A DNA stretch of 64,000 bases from Blastomussa wellsi (lineage: Eukaryota; Cnidaria; Anthozoa; Scleractinia; Plerogyridae): the NCBI GenBank assembly GCA_947652115.1, contig OX393561.1:40062421-40126420 (forward strand), given 5' to 3'. Every line of letters begins with the position of its first letter. Position 1 is the first letter of the stretch. The notes beneath the pieces are model-generated. The model saw nothing but the letters and a program-made list of their open reading frames with translations, did not search any database and was not told where the DNA came from. Below, piece by piece: positions 24,480 through 35,756 of this stretch. Position numbers and translations under genes: made by a program.

Positions 24480-24896
24480 ATGTCCATTGACGGCGAGTGG
24501 GGCGATTATATTGCCTTGCTAGGCTTGGTGAACATGCTCGACATTCCTGTTGCTGTGGTTTCCAGCTTAGGCGAGGATGGATTAAACATAATCTATCCAG
24601 CCGCATCCGCAACCCAAAGTAATGAAGCCAATTTTCAGAGCATTGCTTTGATTGGTCATGAAGCTGAAATTCACTTCCATAGCCTTCAGCCAGTGGACAT
24701 CAAGAAACCAGAAGTAGCAGAGCAATTGAAACTAAAGTATGGTGCAGGCCAAATAACTGAAGACGAAATTTGTCCTAAATGCGGCAAAAAATTTCAGTGT
24801 TATTCGAGTGGGGTTTTCGAGGGAGAGAATGGCCTTTTACAGGTGTACTCCGATGACAGCGTGTTTTGTGAAGACTGCTTGGCAGAGTCAGAGTAG
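24480..24896 (+). CDS. OTU-like domain C-terminal half plus zinc-ribbon-like Cys motifs
   Basis: The 138-residue frame reads EWGDYIALLGLVNMLDIPVA and VVSSLG, then ALIGHEAEIHFHSL near residues 56-69. This is the C-terminal half of the ovarian-tumour (OTU) cysteine protease fold; the His of EIHF (residue 65) occupies the catalytic His place. The frame stays open upstream of the Met (WETYLQR before it), so translation probably starts earlier. The N-terminal part with the DG-x-C catalytic Cys was not found, so the copy is incomplete or needs an unseen exon. A tail has CPKC (98-101), C107 and CEDC (130-133), a likely zinc-binding set. It lies inside the inverted-repeat element 23780-25663. OTU enzymes cleave ubiquitin chains; activity here is doubtful. 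Confidence 0.6.
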   Translation: MSIDGEWGDYIALLGLVNMLDIPVAVVSSLGEDGLNIIYPAASATQSNEANFQSIALIGHEAEIHFHSLQPVDIKKPEVAEQLKLKYGAGQITEDEICPKCGKKFQCYSSGVFEGENGLLQVYSDDSVFCEDCLAESE

Positions 24897-25344
24897 TGGG
24901 CCAGATTTGAACAGTCGTTTTCATTCTTTCTGTTAAGGTTGTCATCTCCTCTGGTGACCTCTTGCTCATGTGTCTTTTAATTGCTAAAAATGTGTCCAAT
25001 ACGTGAAAAGCTCAGTTATTTATGTTGGAAATATTGGAATAAGCTGTTATAAATTAACTAAACATTTTGGTCGCACTGTTGAATTTTATTTCTCGTTAAA
25101 ATGTATTAATTAATGATTATTACAAAGCCACAATATTAATTTAGAGCTTAAATTGTCCATTGTACTAACTATTTCATTAAAATTTCCAGCGAAGTGCAAA
25201 GAGTGGAAATTAATATTCCACAATTTGTTGTGTTACTTATAATTACAGTTGTATTAAAAAAATAAGAAAAAATTAAAGCGTTTATGTTTTAGTCCACTGT
25301 GTAAATTACAGTTTCATTAACAGTAAGAAAAAAAAAACGCTCAT

Positions 25345-25535
25345 TTTTTTTAATCCACCGTCTAAATTCGTAAGTCCACACTTTTCCTTCAGCTATGAGG
25401 AGTAGAACATTCCGGTCCGGGAATATTTTTTGTACAATCTGGGGACTTTTTCCGCTCCGGGATTTTTTAATCCACTGTCTCTATTCCCAAGTCCACGCTT
25501 TTCCAGCGTTTACGAGGAGTAGATCATTTCCGGTA
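25345..25535. repeat. tandem repeat inside the OTU element (~120-bp unit)
   Basis: Two degenerate units each run TTTAATCCAC-GTCT, AAGTCCAC-CTTTTCC, GAGGAGTAGA-CATT, CCGGT-CGGGA. They lead into the ATCATTTGCGG sub-repeats of the right end. Confidence 0.55.
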
Positions 25536-25954
25536 CGGGATCATTTGCGGTACAATTTGGGGATCATTTCCGGTCCGGGGATCATTTGCGGTCCAATTTG
25601 GGGATCATTTGCGGTCCTGGGATCATTTGCGGGTCGGGATCATTTGCGGTCCTGTACAGATCTCGGACTGATAAAAGTAATATGGAGCAAATTTGTACTT
25701 GTGAATTAGTGTAAATTATAAAAATGAACACTCACAGAACTCAGTTGTCTAGTGTCTCTATTATGCGAAACGACAATGGAACGTTTTAATTTTGACACAA
25801 TTAACGTTGTAAAGTGAAATAAATGAGTGAATGAATGAAAACACACAGATATCATTAGAATAAGCAAGTAAACCTTCAGCGATGCCCTACTGTTTATTTC
25901 ATCTTCTTTGATTTCCTTTTAATCAAAACAATTGAATTTAAATAGTACGTTTTG

Positions 25955-26730
25955 GCATAGTATATACAAAACTAGTAACTTCTATTTGTAACACACGTCG
26001 ATTGCTACTTCCCATGGGTTTAACGCCAGATCGAAACGGCAAACTAATTCTGACAGCGTAAGCGACGAACTGAATAAAAAGTTTACTCATCCAAATCTAC
26101 AAGAAATCCGTTTTGTCGCTGTGGTCTTGCTGATTTTTATTACGTTTATAAGTTATTCAATGATCTCTTATATCCTCGATGTTACTTAACATACCTCCGA
26201 CTAATTATTTTCTTCAATTTTGTGTTAACCACATTCTTCGAACGTTAAATATTTAAACATCAACAATTTTCTTAGAGTTCCATAACCAAGTTAGACTTTT
26301 AAATATAGTTTTCTGGTTTCCATCAATGTACTGATACATAGTATATAGCATAGTATATACAAAACTAGTAACTTCTGTTTGTAACACACGTCGATTGCTA
26401 CTTCACATGGGTTTAACGCCAGATCGAAGCGGCAAACTAATTCTGACAGCGTAAGCGACGAACTGAATAAAAAGTTTACTCATCCAAATCTACAAGAAAT
26501 CCGTTTTGTCGCTGTGGTCTTGCTGATTTTTATTACGTTTATAAGTTATTCAATGATCTCTTGTATCCTCGATGTTACTTAACATACCTCCGACTAATTA
26601 TTTTCTTCAATTTTGTGTTAACCACATTCTTCGAACGTTAAATATTTAAACATCAACAATTTTCTTAGAGTTCCATAACCAAGTTAGACTTTTAAATATA
26701 GTTTTCTGGTTTCCATCAATGTACTGATAC
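25955..26730. repeat. recent tandem duplication, 393-bp period
   Basis: Positions 25955-26337 recur at 26348-26730, with about four substitutions in 383 bp (for example TTCTATTTG/TTCTGTTTG and CTTCCCATGG/CTTCACATGG). Both copies contain GCCAGATCGAA and CCGTTTTGTCGCTGTGG. Neither encodes a recognisable protein. Confidence 0.9.
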
Positions 26731-26783
26731 TGCACCTGCAAAAGAAGTGAAATTGGATGGTAAGCATCAAGTATATCAGCTAG

Positions 26784-27186
26784 GGTTGGTTGGCTGGTTG
26801 GTTGGTTGACTGGTTAGCAGGTTTGGGTGGTTGCTGGTTGTGTTTTTGATTTGGCCAGTCAGTCAGTCGGTAGTCCTTTCGGTTGGATGGGTGTTTGGGT
26901 GGACCGTTGGTTGAGATGTGTGGCAGGTTAGTTGCTGGGTGGATGGGTGGGTGGGTTGGTTGGCAAGTTTGTAAGTGGCTTAGTGGGCTTATTGGCTGGT
27001 GGGTGGGTGGGTGGGTGTGTGGATGAGTGTGGGTGGGTGGGTAGGTAGGTGGTTCAGTCGGTCAAGTTGGTTGAGTTAGTTGTTGGGTGGATGGATAGGT
27101 GGGTGGGTGGGTTGGTTGGTCGGTCGGTCGGTCAGTTGGTCGGTCGGTCTGTCGGTGGTTTGGTTAGTGGTTCGGCTGATTGGTAG
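26784..27186. repeat. GGTT/GGTG/GGTC-rich simple-sequence tract
   Basis: About 400 bp of degenerate 4-bp repeats (GGTT, GGTG, GGTC, GGGT) run with strong strand asymmetry: the plus strand is almost free of C apart from GGTC units and long in G and T. Confidence 0.9.
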
Positions 27187-27344
27187 TTATTTCTTATTCT
27201 GATGTCTGCCAAACACACTCTTGCTTTGTTTTAAATGTTATTGACTCTTCGTCCGTGGTAACCAACTTAAAAAGATTGTGTCAGTGAGGTGTATTTGCGT
27301 TCTAAGGATTTCTCTCCTGACATCATTCTAAATTTTATTTGTAG

Positions 27345-27450
27345 ATTGCCACAGTCCGTAGAAGAATTACAACAGGAGGAAGAGCTCATAAGGAATTTTC
27401 TCTTTATCATCAAGAAGGATCCTATGGCAGAAGACAAAAGAGACGTGTAA
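27345..27450 (+). CDS. possible terminal exon (34 codons)
   Basis: The acceptor ATTTTATTTGTAG is followed by an open stretch encoding LPQSVEELQQEEELIRNF and then LFIIKKDPMAEDKRDV, with a TAA stop at 27448. The amphipathic, charged composition looks coding. It would be the last exon of a plus-strand gene, but no joining exon was recognised. Confidence 0.25.
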
Positions 27451-30400
27451 TGTGCCACGTGATTAAACCATTGCTACACTTGTCAGTGTTGAAGATTGGT
27501 TTCAGATGATAAAGTTCAGTACTTTCCAACGATTTCTTTCTCCAATGGTGCGTCTTCCAAAATAACAGCCGAGTGTATTGGGCAACAGAGACATTTAACC
27601 GCATGGATAAGGAAGGGAAAATAAGCTAAATTAATTGATATTCATGAACACTTTGGTAAATGTTTGAGTGGACTGTTTGGTGCACACCTTGGTGCTAGTG
27701 GAGACAGTTATTTTGCATCGTATAATACAGTTGTTATGATGATGAAAATAATACTCACATATGGCCTATCCCAGGACAATTTTCCTACGGATAACAAATG
27801 CCACGTCCTGAAAATAAAGTTCAAAACAACTTCATGAGTTTTAAGCATTCCTGGAATTTCGAAAAAATATTGCAAACATTTGGTTCAGAAGAGAAAACAC
27901 TTCTAAAGAGCAAGCTGCAACCAACAAGCGCAGAGGTGCAGACGGGAAAAGATATCAAAATCCATATGTGGTGCGTACCTGGAGCTCTAACAACATCTGT
28001 GCCTCATGCCTGTAGGAAATGAGAATATGTGTTCTTGTCATTAAGATAGATGAAGATAGTATGGTTACCAATGGATCAATGGATCAATAGGGGAAGAACT
28101 ATTGAGTAAAAGTTTAAAAAATGGTAAAAATAGCTATTGTGATCGTGGTCTGTATGAGTCAAGAGGACAAATGCTAAAGGAGGAAGCATTGTGTCACTAC
28201 CTGTCCAGCCTTCCTGAGGCTTAATAAAGGTTTGGATTTCCATGAACACTACAAATGATGTGTTTAGTACTTTGCTCTGGGCCTTTTGTGTGAAATTGTG
28301 TGATGTGGAGTGAAAGGTTAAATGATTTCGTGCCCAGTATTACAACAGTACCATGCTTACGATTTTAATTGAATAGCGACAAGCATGCTGACGTAAGGAG
28401 TTCTGAATTGTTTATCAGTACTAACTTTGGTGTAGTGTGGTTTGATGGGTCATCCCTAAAAACGTGACCTGTTGGCACTGTTGAAAGTGGTTGAAATATA
28501 CTTCATTCATTACCAATGGGAGGTAGAGCTGTTAAGTATTCAGCTGGATTTGGAGTGATGAGTTTATTTTACTATGAGTGTAAATGTTGTGAGAGGTGGA
28601 AACATCATTCTTGGGAAAAAGACTAATCATATCTGTCAATCAAAGAAGAGAAACAACAAGGCATACCTTCTGCGTTGGTGATATTCTGACAAACTTGTTC
28701 TAATAAAGAACATCTCGTTCTAAAGAATGAAAATTATCAAGTTGTGATTTGCAAATAGATTTTTGGAACTTCAAAACAGGTGTAAACAACAGTGTAATGT
28801 GCAACTTACGTATGCTTGAAGGATAGAAGAGCTTTCGATGTCACGTACACTGCAAGAAAGAATTATCATCAGGATATTGATATGATGTGCTGCATTGAGA
28901 TGGGGTTCTGCAGGTGCATTTGCTTTGTTCTTTGCTGTTGGTTTGGGCAAATTCGATCCTTTTGGATGAAAGTTTACTTTTATGCACCATGCAGTTTTCT
29001 GGTCAACAGGAAGGCCAGCAGTTGGATGTTTTTGCAAGAGCAGCGCAGTGTATGGATTTGAGAAATCTATTAAAGGGTAGCATCTTTAACATTTACCTCC
29101 AGGTGCAATTTTGGCTTTTATTCGCAAGCCCATATTGACGTATTTTTATTTTTCTTAATTACATTAACTTTACTGGTAGGTTTATAGTTTGCGTACATAT
29201 TTGACTTGTTACACACGTGTTCAATATATATTCTTACCTTGTTATGTGAGTTCGTATTTTAATGGCTTCAGCCTACAAGACGTAAAGTTGAATTATTTTT
29301 TAGGTTTCGTGTAAAAACGTGTTTAACTTTGTTAATGTAACGTGATTTTATATTAACTCAAATATTTACCAATGTAAACAAAAGATAAACTATCATATCG
29401 GCCAGGATATCATTTCTGTTATGCGTACGGAAGATTGGTTTGGACAACAAGAAAGAGAAAATAAGATAACAACTTGTTGACTCGTTTATACCAAACCATG
29501 CTTGTAAAATACCACGTTTTCAACTTTTTCCAACACGAGTAAAATTGGCAGAAGTAACACAAAACATTCCTTACCTCAACCTCCTTCTGAAGTTGACTGT
29601 CCATCTGAAACAAAGGAAACGGTAAACAAACTTTGAGCTGCATTTTCTAAACAGGTTTGAGGTTTCGCTTTTCGAATACAATTTTTTTATTTGTTTGCTC
29701 GAAGTGCGCCTGTCTGTCGAATATGTTAACATGTATGTATTATTTGCAGACTTAAAAAAACTAGTATCTTTGTCAAAATAAATAAAAAAGCGAATCAGTA
29801 GGGAAAAGATCGACAACATTACCTCAAATCACTGAAAAACGTAAAGCTCTTCTTGCATCGATCTATTCCGCATGCGCTGTGGAGTGTCGCCAGGGACGTA
29901 AATCGATTGGTGTTCTTCATTTCAATAAATGCTCGGTTTTGAGCGTCAACAACCTGAAGTTGTCGATGGTGAAGACTTTACACACTGAAAATGACTTCTC
30001 GATTTCTCTGCCATATTCAGTCGTACCATCTCTGATTCTATGGAGTTCCAAGTCTCTTGGAGTGTGCTCTGTTGGTTCACATGAGTTCCGTTCAGATATC
30101 GTATGATTCAGTTCTTGATTTTAGTCTACTGTGTAACCAAACAACCCATAGAACTTCAGGATAACGCCAATGCTCCGTAATCATTCTGTTCTTTTCTGTC
30201 AAGTCTCAGTCAAAACCTCGTTCAGTTTGATTTGCTTCTCGTAATCAAAGAGCGCGTTATCGCGTTTTGAGTCGTTAATAGACCACTGAAGAATGAACGC
30301 AACGGGAATTTCCTGCCCTTGTTGAAACATGAATCCAAGATTGACGTTTCACAGTCTGATTCAGTTGAATTCCTTTGACGAGGTCAATCATTCAGCCACA

Positions 30401-31452
30401 AATAGCATTGTTGGAGTATGTGTGTGAATAATGTCAAAAGAATGTTTTGTTTAAAAATGTTTCCAACCAAGTAAATAACAGTTATTTTCATTGCATTAAT
30501 CGTCTAGAAAACGCCTGTACATTAGAATATTCGAATTCATACTTTGAAACGAAATGCCATTGTGCAGGACTTGTACGTGTTATTTGACAGACTGTGTTGA
30601 TGCTTGGGCTAGCAAAATCGATAATCGGATGTGGGCATCAATCATATTTCATGCATGACCGTTAACGACGCCGCCATCCCGTGATCGGAGCGTGGTTTAT
30701 TTGCGATACAAATACCTTTGATCTGTTTATTTTATTCTGTCTCAGGCATAATTCTGCGTTGTAAAAGTCTGTATCTGTCAGTACAAGTTTTATTGCAAAT
30801 TGCTAAGATATATATTGCATATAGTCTCTCCAGTTAGTTTTCTTTTTTTAAGCTAAATACTCTCATTAAAACTAAAATTAAGTCTTTGATTCATTCATGC
30901 TTTTTTATTTACACCTGAAAAACGTATGTTGAAGAAAACAAATACGCCTTTAGAGAAGCAGTTTGCATAGCCCATGGTTTTTGCTCCTTGGTCAGTAAAA
31001 TAACCTTGAAGTGTCATGATATGAAACGCGTCCTCTTATTGGTAACTTTCATGGGGGCAAGTGACGTCTGTAGTTCTGTTTTGGTGCTTTTTTTGCTTCG
31101 ATGGTCTCTTAGTATAGTACGGACAAAAACTGTTTTAACTATGGAAGTCCAACATCATTTTTACTCGCATCACTTGTATTTTTTCCAGAGGTCCCCTCCT
31201 GTTCATAATACTTCTCAAATCCCGGTGATTCAATTCTCTGCGAACGCAGGTTCATCTTTTTTTGTTTTTCAGGTAAAAGTTGACCCAAAAAATAATTGCC
31301 AAAAAATAAGGATTCTTGTCGCCCAAAAACGGTTGTTTGCGTGCACTTCTTAGTCCATGATGATTTATCAAATATATGTACCGTAACATGGCAAACTGGG
31401 TGTGTAAAAGTAGGCACACAGTAATCTAGAGCATCTTTTATTTTAATGATAC
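27451..31452. other. long intergenic stretch, no supported gene
   Basis: Overlapping frames occur at 27798-28022, 28771-29138 (both strands), 29419-29819 and 30988-31353. None shows a family signature, and frames in the same place on opposite strands compete. Sequence is AT-rich with few repeats. Confidence 0.35.
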
Positions 31453-31905
31453 TATAAGTGCCTATGAAGTAAAAAATAACATAAGCTTATTTGAAAGCTC
31501 TTTCAAAATGACGAAAAATGGTGTGTTCCTTTTTGTGCTTGTTATTGATTTCACTTTTCAATATAATACTTGTAATGCATTCTGTCTGGCAAAAAAATAA
31601 ATAAATGAAAGTGCTATCTTCTTTCGTTCAAGGGATATTGACGTTTTTGTATTATGCAAATAAGATGACTGATGACGGAAGTGTTTACAGAGTAGGGTCA
31701 AAGCACAAAAATGAAGAATGTCGCGGCAAATAATAGGGCAATGCAGTTGAAACTTGGAACAAGTACTGTACCCTACGAAATACACCACATGGTGCTTATT
31801 ATGATGTTACTATGGCAACACTGTTGGCTTCAGTCTCTTTCCAATTGGCATTTGGGCTCTGAAAAAATAAGTGCATTGACCCATTGCACTGGGTCTCCTT
31901 ATTAA
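31453..31905. mobile_element. half copy of the TTAA element family
   Basis: It starts AAGTGCCTATGAAGTAAAA and shares GTATTATGCAAAT, TACCCTACG/TACCCTACA and GATGTTACTATGGCAAC with the left arm of the 19636-20436 element. About 80 bp of unrelated sequence interrupt it near 31545-31625. No right arm and no TTAA flank were found, so it is a decayed single arm. Confidence 0.65.
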
Positions 31906-33109
31906 CATTTAGGATGTGTATGATGCTTAACTAGCGCACCTTGCTGAAGCATATTGCGGTTTCTGTGGCATGGAGGATCGAGGAGTATTGATGGTGTCCT
32001 CCGACATTCCATTTTTATCAGCTGTGGAATATAAGTAAATTAGTGCTTTAAAACCTTCATGCGCCCAAGCAAGTGGAACCAAAATATGGCATCGCATCAG
32101 CAAAAGAATGTTTACCGGCTCAGTACTTGGTCATACTTAAAATGATATTAAAATGACTGTCAGAACCGTCCTATTTTTAAAAACTATTTTTCTTGTTTTT
32201 CATGCATTCTATGCATCAGTGTCATTAGTTAGTTATTAGGTTATCAATAAAGTTTCTAAATGCAGGTACACCAGGCTTAAAGCTTGGAAATGTTTGTGAA
32301 TGCCCAAGGAAAAGGTTCTCGGAAGTACCATGCTGAATACACTGTGTGAATCTGAGATGTGCAAATTCCAAGAAAAAGGACTCGAGCTGAGGAGGTTTAT
32401 TATGTTCAAATAACCTTTTTCTTTGTTTCTTTCTTTTTTGGTCCTGAACTTTAAAGGAAAAGTTAAACAAATTCTGAAGTTTCTCTTTCGTGTCAATAAA
32501 AAAGGTAGGAAATAGAAACATTGTTAGGCTTAACGGTTATAAGGCCGGGTAAAATAAATCGCCCGGGTGAGAAAAATAAGTTCTGGAAACTAAAATTTTA
32601 TAGTACTGTATACAGCAGTCTGAACTGAAAAGACGTTTCGGTTTTACTAATGCGAGATTGGATACCTTAGAAAATCGTGTTATTGAAGTAGCAAATGCTA
32701 CTGGAATACAAAAATTACAGTCTTACAAAGTTGATACCTTACCGGCAGTGCCATCGGGAGCTACTTGTGAAATGTTATTTTCTTGTTAGCTGTTGAATGT
32801 TGATCCCTCGTTGCTGTTTCGCAAGCTAACCCTTAATCACAAATGAAAAAGCTGAGCGTTTCAAAATATTCATTTTTTTAGAAATGTAAAAATGCTGCTG
32901 GTATGCGCCTGATATCTTTGGGTGGGATACTCAGTAATAACTTCAGAATAAAGAATCGCTTGAAGAACATGTGCAAACACATTTATGCCGCTATGCTGTG
33001 AATCCGTAATCGGCTACAATATAGTCATTTATTATAACTGACTAAGATAATTGTGAATAGCTTTGGAAAAAGTTCCAGGAAACGTTAAAATGAGAAAAGT
33101 ACTTGAAAT
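31906..33109. other. intergenic, no supported gene
   Basis: Open frames on the minus strand at 32225-32521 have no recognisable motif. One minus-strand GTAAGG donor-like site occurs near 32740 without a convincing exon. Confidence 0.35.
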
Positions 33110-35756
33110 AAATTCTCTAAATCCTTCCCAAAATCCTAAACTTTTTCTGTCTCCAAAATTTCAAACTTAATGTGAGAAAAGCATGTTCCCATGGTTTTTT
33201 CACTATTGAGAAACCACAATTTACACAGAGTTCTTGCAAGCCTACAAAGACACATTTAACAACTGTGCGATGTTTAGGCGTTCCGCGGTCCTGATTCCTT
33301 GTAAATCCGCTATTACGTCCTTGCACCTACCCACAAAAACGGAGTGGAGAGAGCTTAGCGACTGTCTGTGATCTTCACTGGAAATACTTCTATCATGGAT
33401 TTTCAAGAGATGGTCTGGTAATAGCAAATCAATACCTTGAAGATATGTGTTTGACTGATATGTCAGAGACTGAAGTCGTTTCAGAAAATGTACTGTCTTT
33501 GGCAAAATATTTCTCCTTACTTCAACAACAATGGCAGCGGCTTCTTTCATTTTGGACGGATTTTCATACTGCAACGTTGCTCCGTCGAATAAAGAAATGC
33601 GGCAGCCGGTGTGCCTCCAAACACTCTTGGGAGACGATCTAAAATCAACGGAAGGCAGTTGGCTGAGTTATCCTCTCTCCAAAAGACCTCTTGCTGCCTC
33701 TCTCTCTCCCAAAACAGCAAGTGTTTCAAACAGTAAGTTGAAACAACCTTCGGAAAATAAAATTTCTTAATCATTTTCAACAAAACCATGACATGTCGTT
33801 GCACTGGTGACACACTCTCTCCAAGCTTATTTTCGGCTAGCCTGCGTGCAGCCGTCTCCTATTTCCTGAAGCGGAAAAGTGACGTCTGCGAAACGGCGTC
33901 GTTAATCGTGTTCCAGTATCCTGCTGTTTCTCCAGAATCTGGGGACCGCTCTCTCATTGGTTGCTTTGACAGTAGGCATTGTTAGAATCAACCCTGATTG
34001 GCTGTCATCGTAAAATACTCAACATAATTATGCGTTGTGTTTTCATTAACATGCAAGAGGAAAACATTAACCGTAAAACTCACGTATGATTTTGTGCAGT
34101 TTATTTCACTTGTTGTGAATCACAACTACAGAAGTCTGGTTCAAGGTAGAGGAGAATTTCAAAGTGACAAATTCCGCTCTGTACAGTTTGCTGTATACTC
34201 AAGATCCCTGTGTATCAAGCAATCGATGCGTTGGAAAGCTACGGAAGTGACCCGCGGGGATTATTATGAACAAAATCTTACATGAAAGCGGTTATAAATC
34301 TTTCAAGGCTGAGCTGCTAGTAAATAAGGAGTTCCAAACACTTGGAATAAACAGTGCGGAATCCTCGAAGGGCGAGTACTTTTGGATGAATCGCTTTCGT
34401 GATCGTGTACTAAGTTGACAGGCTGCCGTATAACTTGCGGTTCCTGACATTTGTCTCAGATTAACTCGTTTTCGAGCTATTTCGCTTTGTGTGTTTTTGA
34501 ATGCTTGTTATATTCTGTGGGAACTTCAACTCAAAAAGTCAACGTCCGACTCAGTAATTTAGCAAATATTTAGCTGAGGTCACAGGTGTTCACCATTTCT
34601 TTAACCCTGTGAATTTTTTTCTGACACTTGGCAGATCATGAGCTGTAGTTTGCCATATGTTTTGCTACTCACTGTCTTTGCTAGTACTGTTTTTCTGTTT
34701 TATTTCTATTGCTTAAGCTCTCTAAATTGATTCTATTTGATTGAGCGAAATTCTTGAATTGAAGCTATAATTTATGCTAAATTTAATCTCGAACAGCAGG
34801 ATACTGGAACACGATTAGCGACGCCGTTTCGCAGACGTCACTTTTCCGCTTCAGGAAATAGGAGACGGCTGCACGCAGGCTAATTTTCGGCCACCGAAAA
34901 TGACGTTTTCCAACCTGTGTCATCCATTATCAATTTTCCTTCGTTACATTCTTCCTGTAGATTTGCAGAACTAGCACCTGAAAGTTCCGGAATTTGGCAA
35001 TAACTGAGCAAATCAACGGGCTCATCAAAGCGCTTGCCTCTGCCAACTGGGGCCAAATGGCAACCAGATTCCAATATTTCCTGGACAAGCTCGGGTGAGG
35101 GCCAATCACTTGCACGCGGTCGGACCAGCCATTCCATAGCAGGCTCTGGCCATGCAGATGGATACCTCAAAACGCCTGCCTGGTCTTCTTCGTAACTTGG
35201 GAACCCGGTGGACTGAAGTTTACGCACAGGACCATGGAGAGCGTAAGACCACCCACGCTTAGACTGAAGACGAACCATTGCATGATCTGCTGAAGGCAGC
35301 ATGAATGAATGGTGGAGATAGGACACGTTTTTGTAACTGGTCGATGATCTTTCCACTCATTTGTCAACCTGAGCTTGGCGTACTTTGGGTCGTCCTCGAC
35401 ATGTTCAACAGTGAAAATAGGTATTGGGCACTTTTCGTCATTTTCAACAAAGGGATCTCTGGCTAACATGGTGTCACGATCAGGTTGCAAATATTCAAGT
35501 ATACTGCAGCGAAAATCAACCACACTACCGTGTCCAATATCACATTTTCTGCGAAAAAATTGACGGATACAAAATCCTTCAACGCGACTTCCAGCCTCTA
35601 TAGTTGCTTCCGATGGACTGGCGAGACATTCTGGATCTTCGTTTGCCACCTAAACCAATCTTCATACACGTATTCTACCGGGAACATGCAGTTGATCAGC
35701 TCGGAAAATGGCTGGAGCCATATGTTGGAAGTTTCATCAATACCTGGCGATGGATT
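33110..35756 (-). pseudogene. Mab-21/cGAS-like protein pseudogene, split by a transposon
   Basis: This copy aligns with the large exon of the gene at 39519-41480 over nearly its full length and has the equivalent acceptor (TTTTTCACAG, exon from 35756). It still shows EAGSRVEGFCI, WLVRPRAS, CHLAPVGRGKR and QRHVMVLLKMIKKFYFP. It is broken several times: a 1-nt deletion near 35341 shifts the frame after KDHRP, a 1,045-bp element is inserted at 33838-34882, an extra base occurs near 33632 and a 2-nt loss near 33580, and a stop interrupts the tail near 33242. The tail homology (CKLWFL) continues to about 33110. The promoter and first exon were not found. It cannot encode a full protein. Confidence 0.85.
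33838..34882. mobile_element. 1,045-bp non-autonomous element with 91-bp inverted ends
   Basis: The ends read TAGCCTGCGTGCAGCCGTCT and onward for 91 bp at 33838-33928, matching the reverse complement of 34792-34882 with one mismatch. The 9-bp direct repeat ATTTTCGGC (33829-33837 and 34883-34891) flanks it, and the intact paralogue has a single ATTTTCGGC at 40575-40583, so the empty site is visible. Long inverted ends with a 9-bp duplication suit a Mutator-like element; an 8-bp reading (hAT) cannot be ruled out because of an ambiguous A. The interior has no transposase. Confidence 0.9.

Larger units (their letters stand above)
23780..25663. mobile_element. 1.9-kb element with composite inverted ends around an OTU-like ORF
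   Basis: The left end (23780-23880) and the right end (25505-25663, reversed) share GTACAGGACCGCAAATGATC, CCGACCCGCAAATGATCCC, AGGACCGCAAATGATCCCC and ACCGGAAATGA in the same order. Each end is built of ACCGCAAATGATCCC sub-repeats; the right end has two extra units. Both ends are flanked by AGATCT, which is its own complement, so it is either part of the ends or a 6-bp target duplication. A further degenerate tandem repeat (AGTCCAC-CTTTTCC...GAGGAGTAGA) lies at 25345-25535. The only sizeable ORF is the OTU-like fragment at 24480-24896; no transposase was seen. Confidence 0.75.

Noticed and set aside
28771..29138. overlapping frames on both strands
   Set aside because: Three frames compete and none shows a family signature or good splice sites.
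30988..31417. 121-codon plus and 92-codon minus frames
   Set aside because: Overlapping opposite frames in AT-rich DNA with no recognisable domain.
34037..34285. 82-codon frame inside the split-gene transposon
   Set aside because: Too short and without transposase motifs; the element is non-autonomous.
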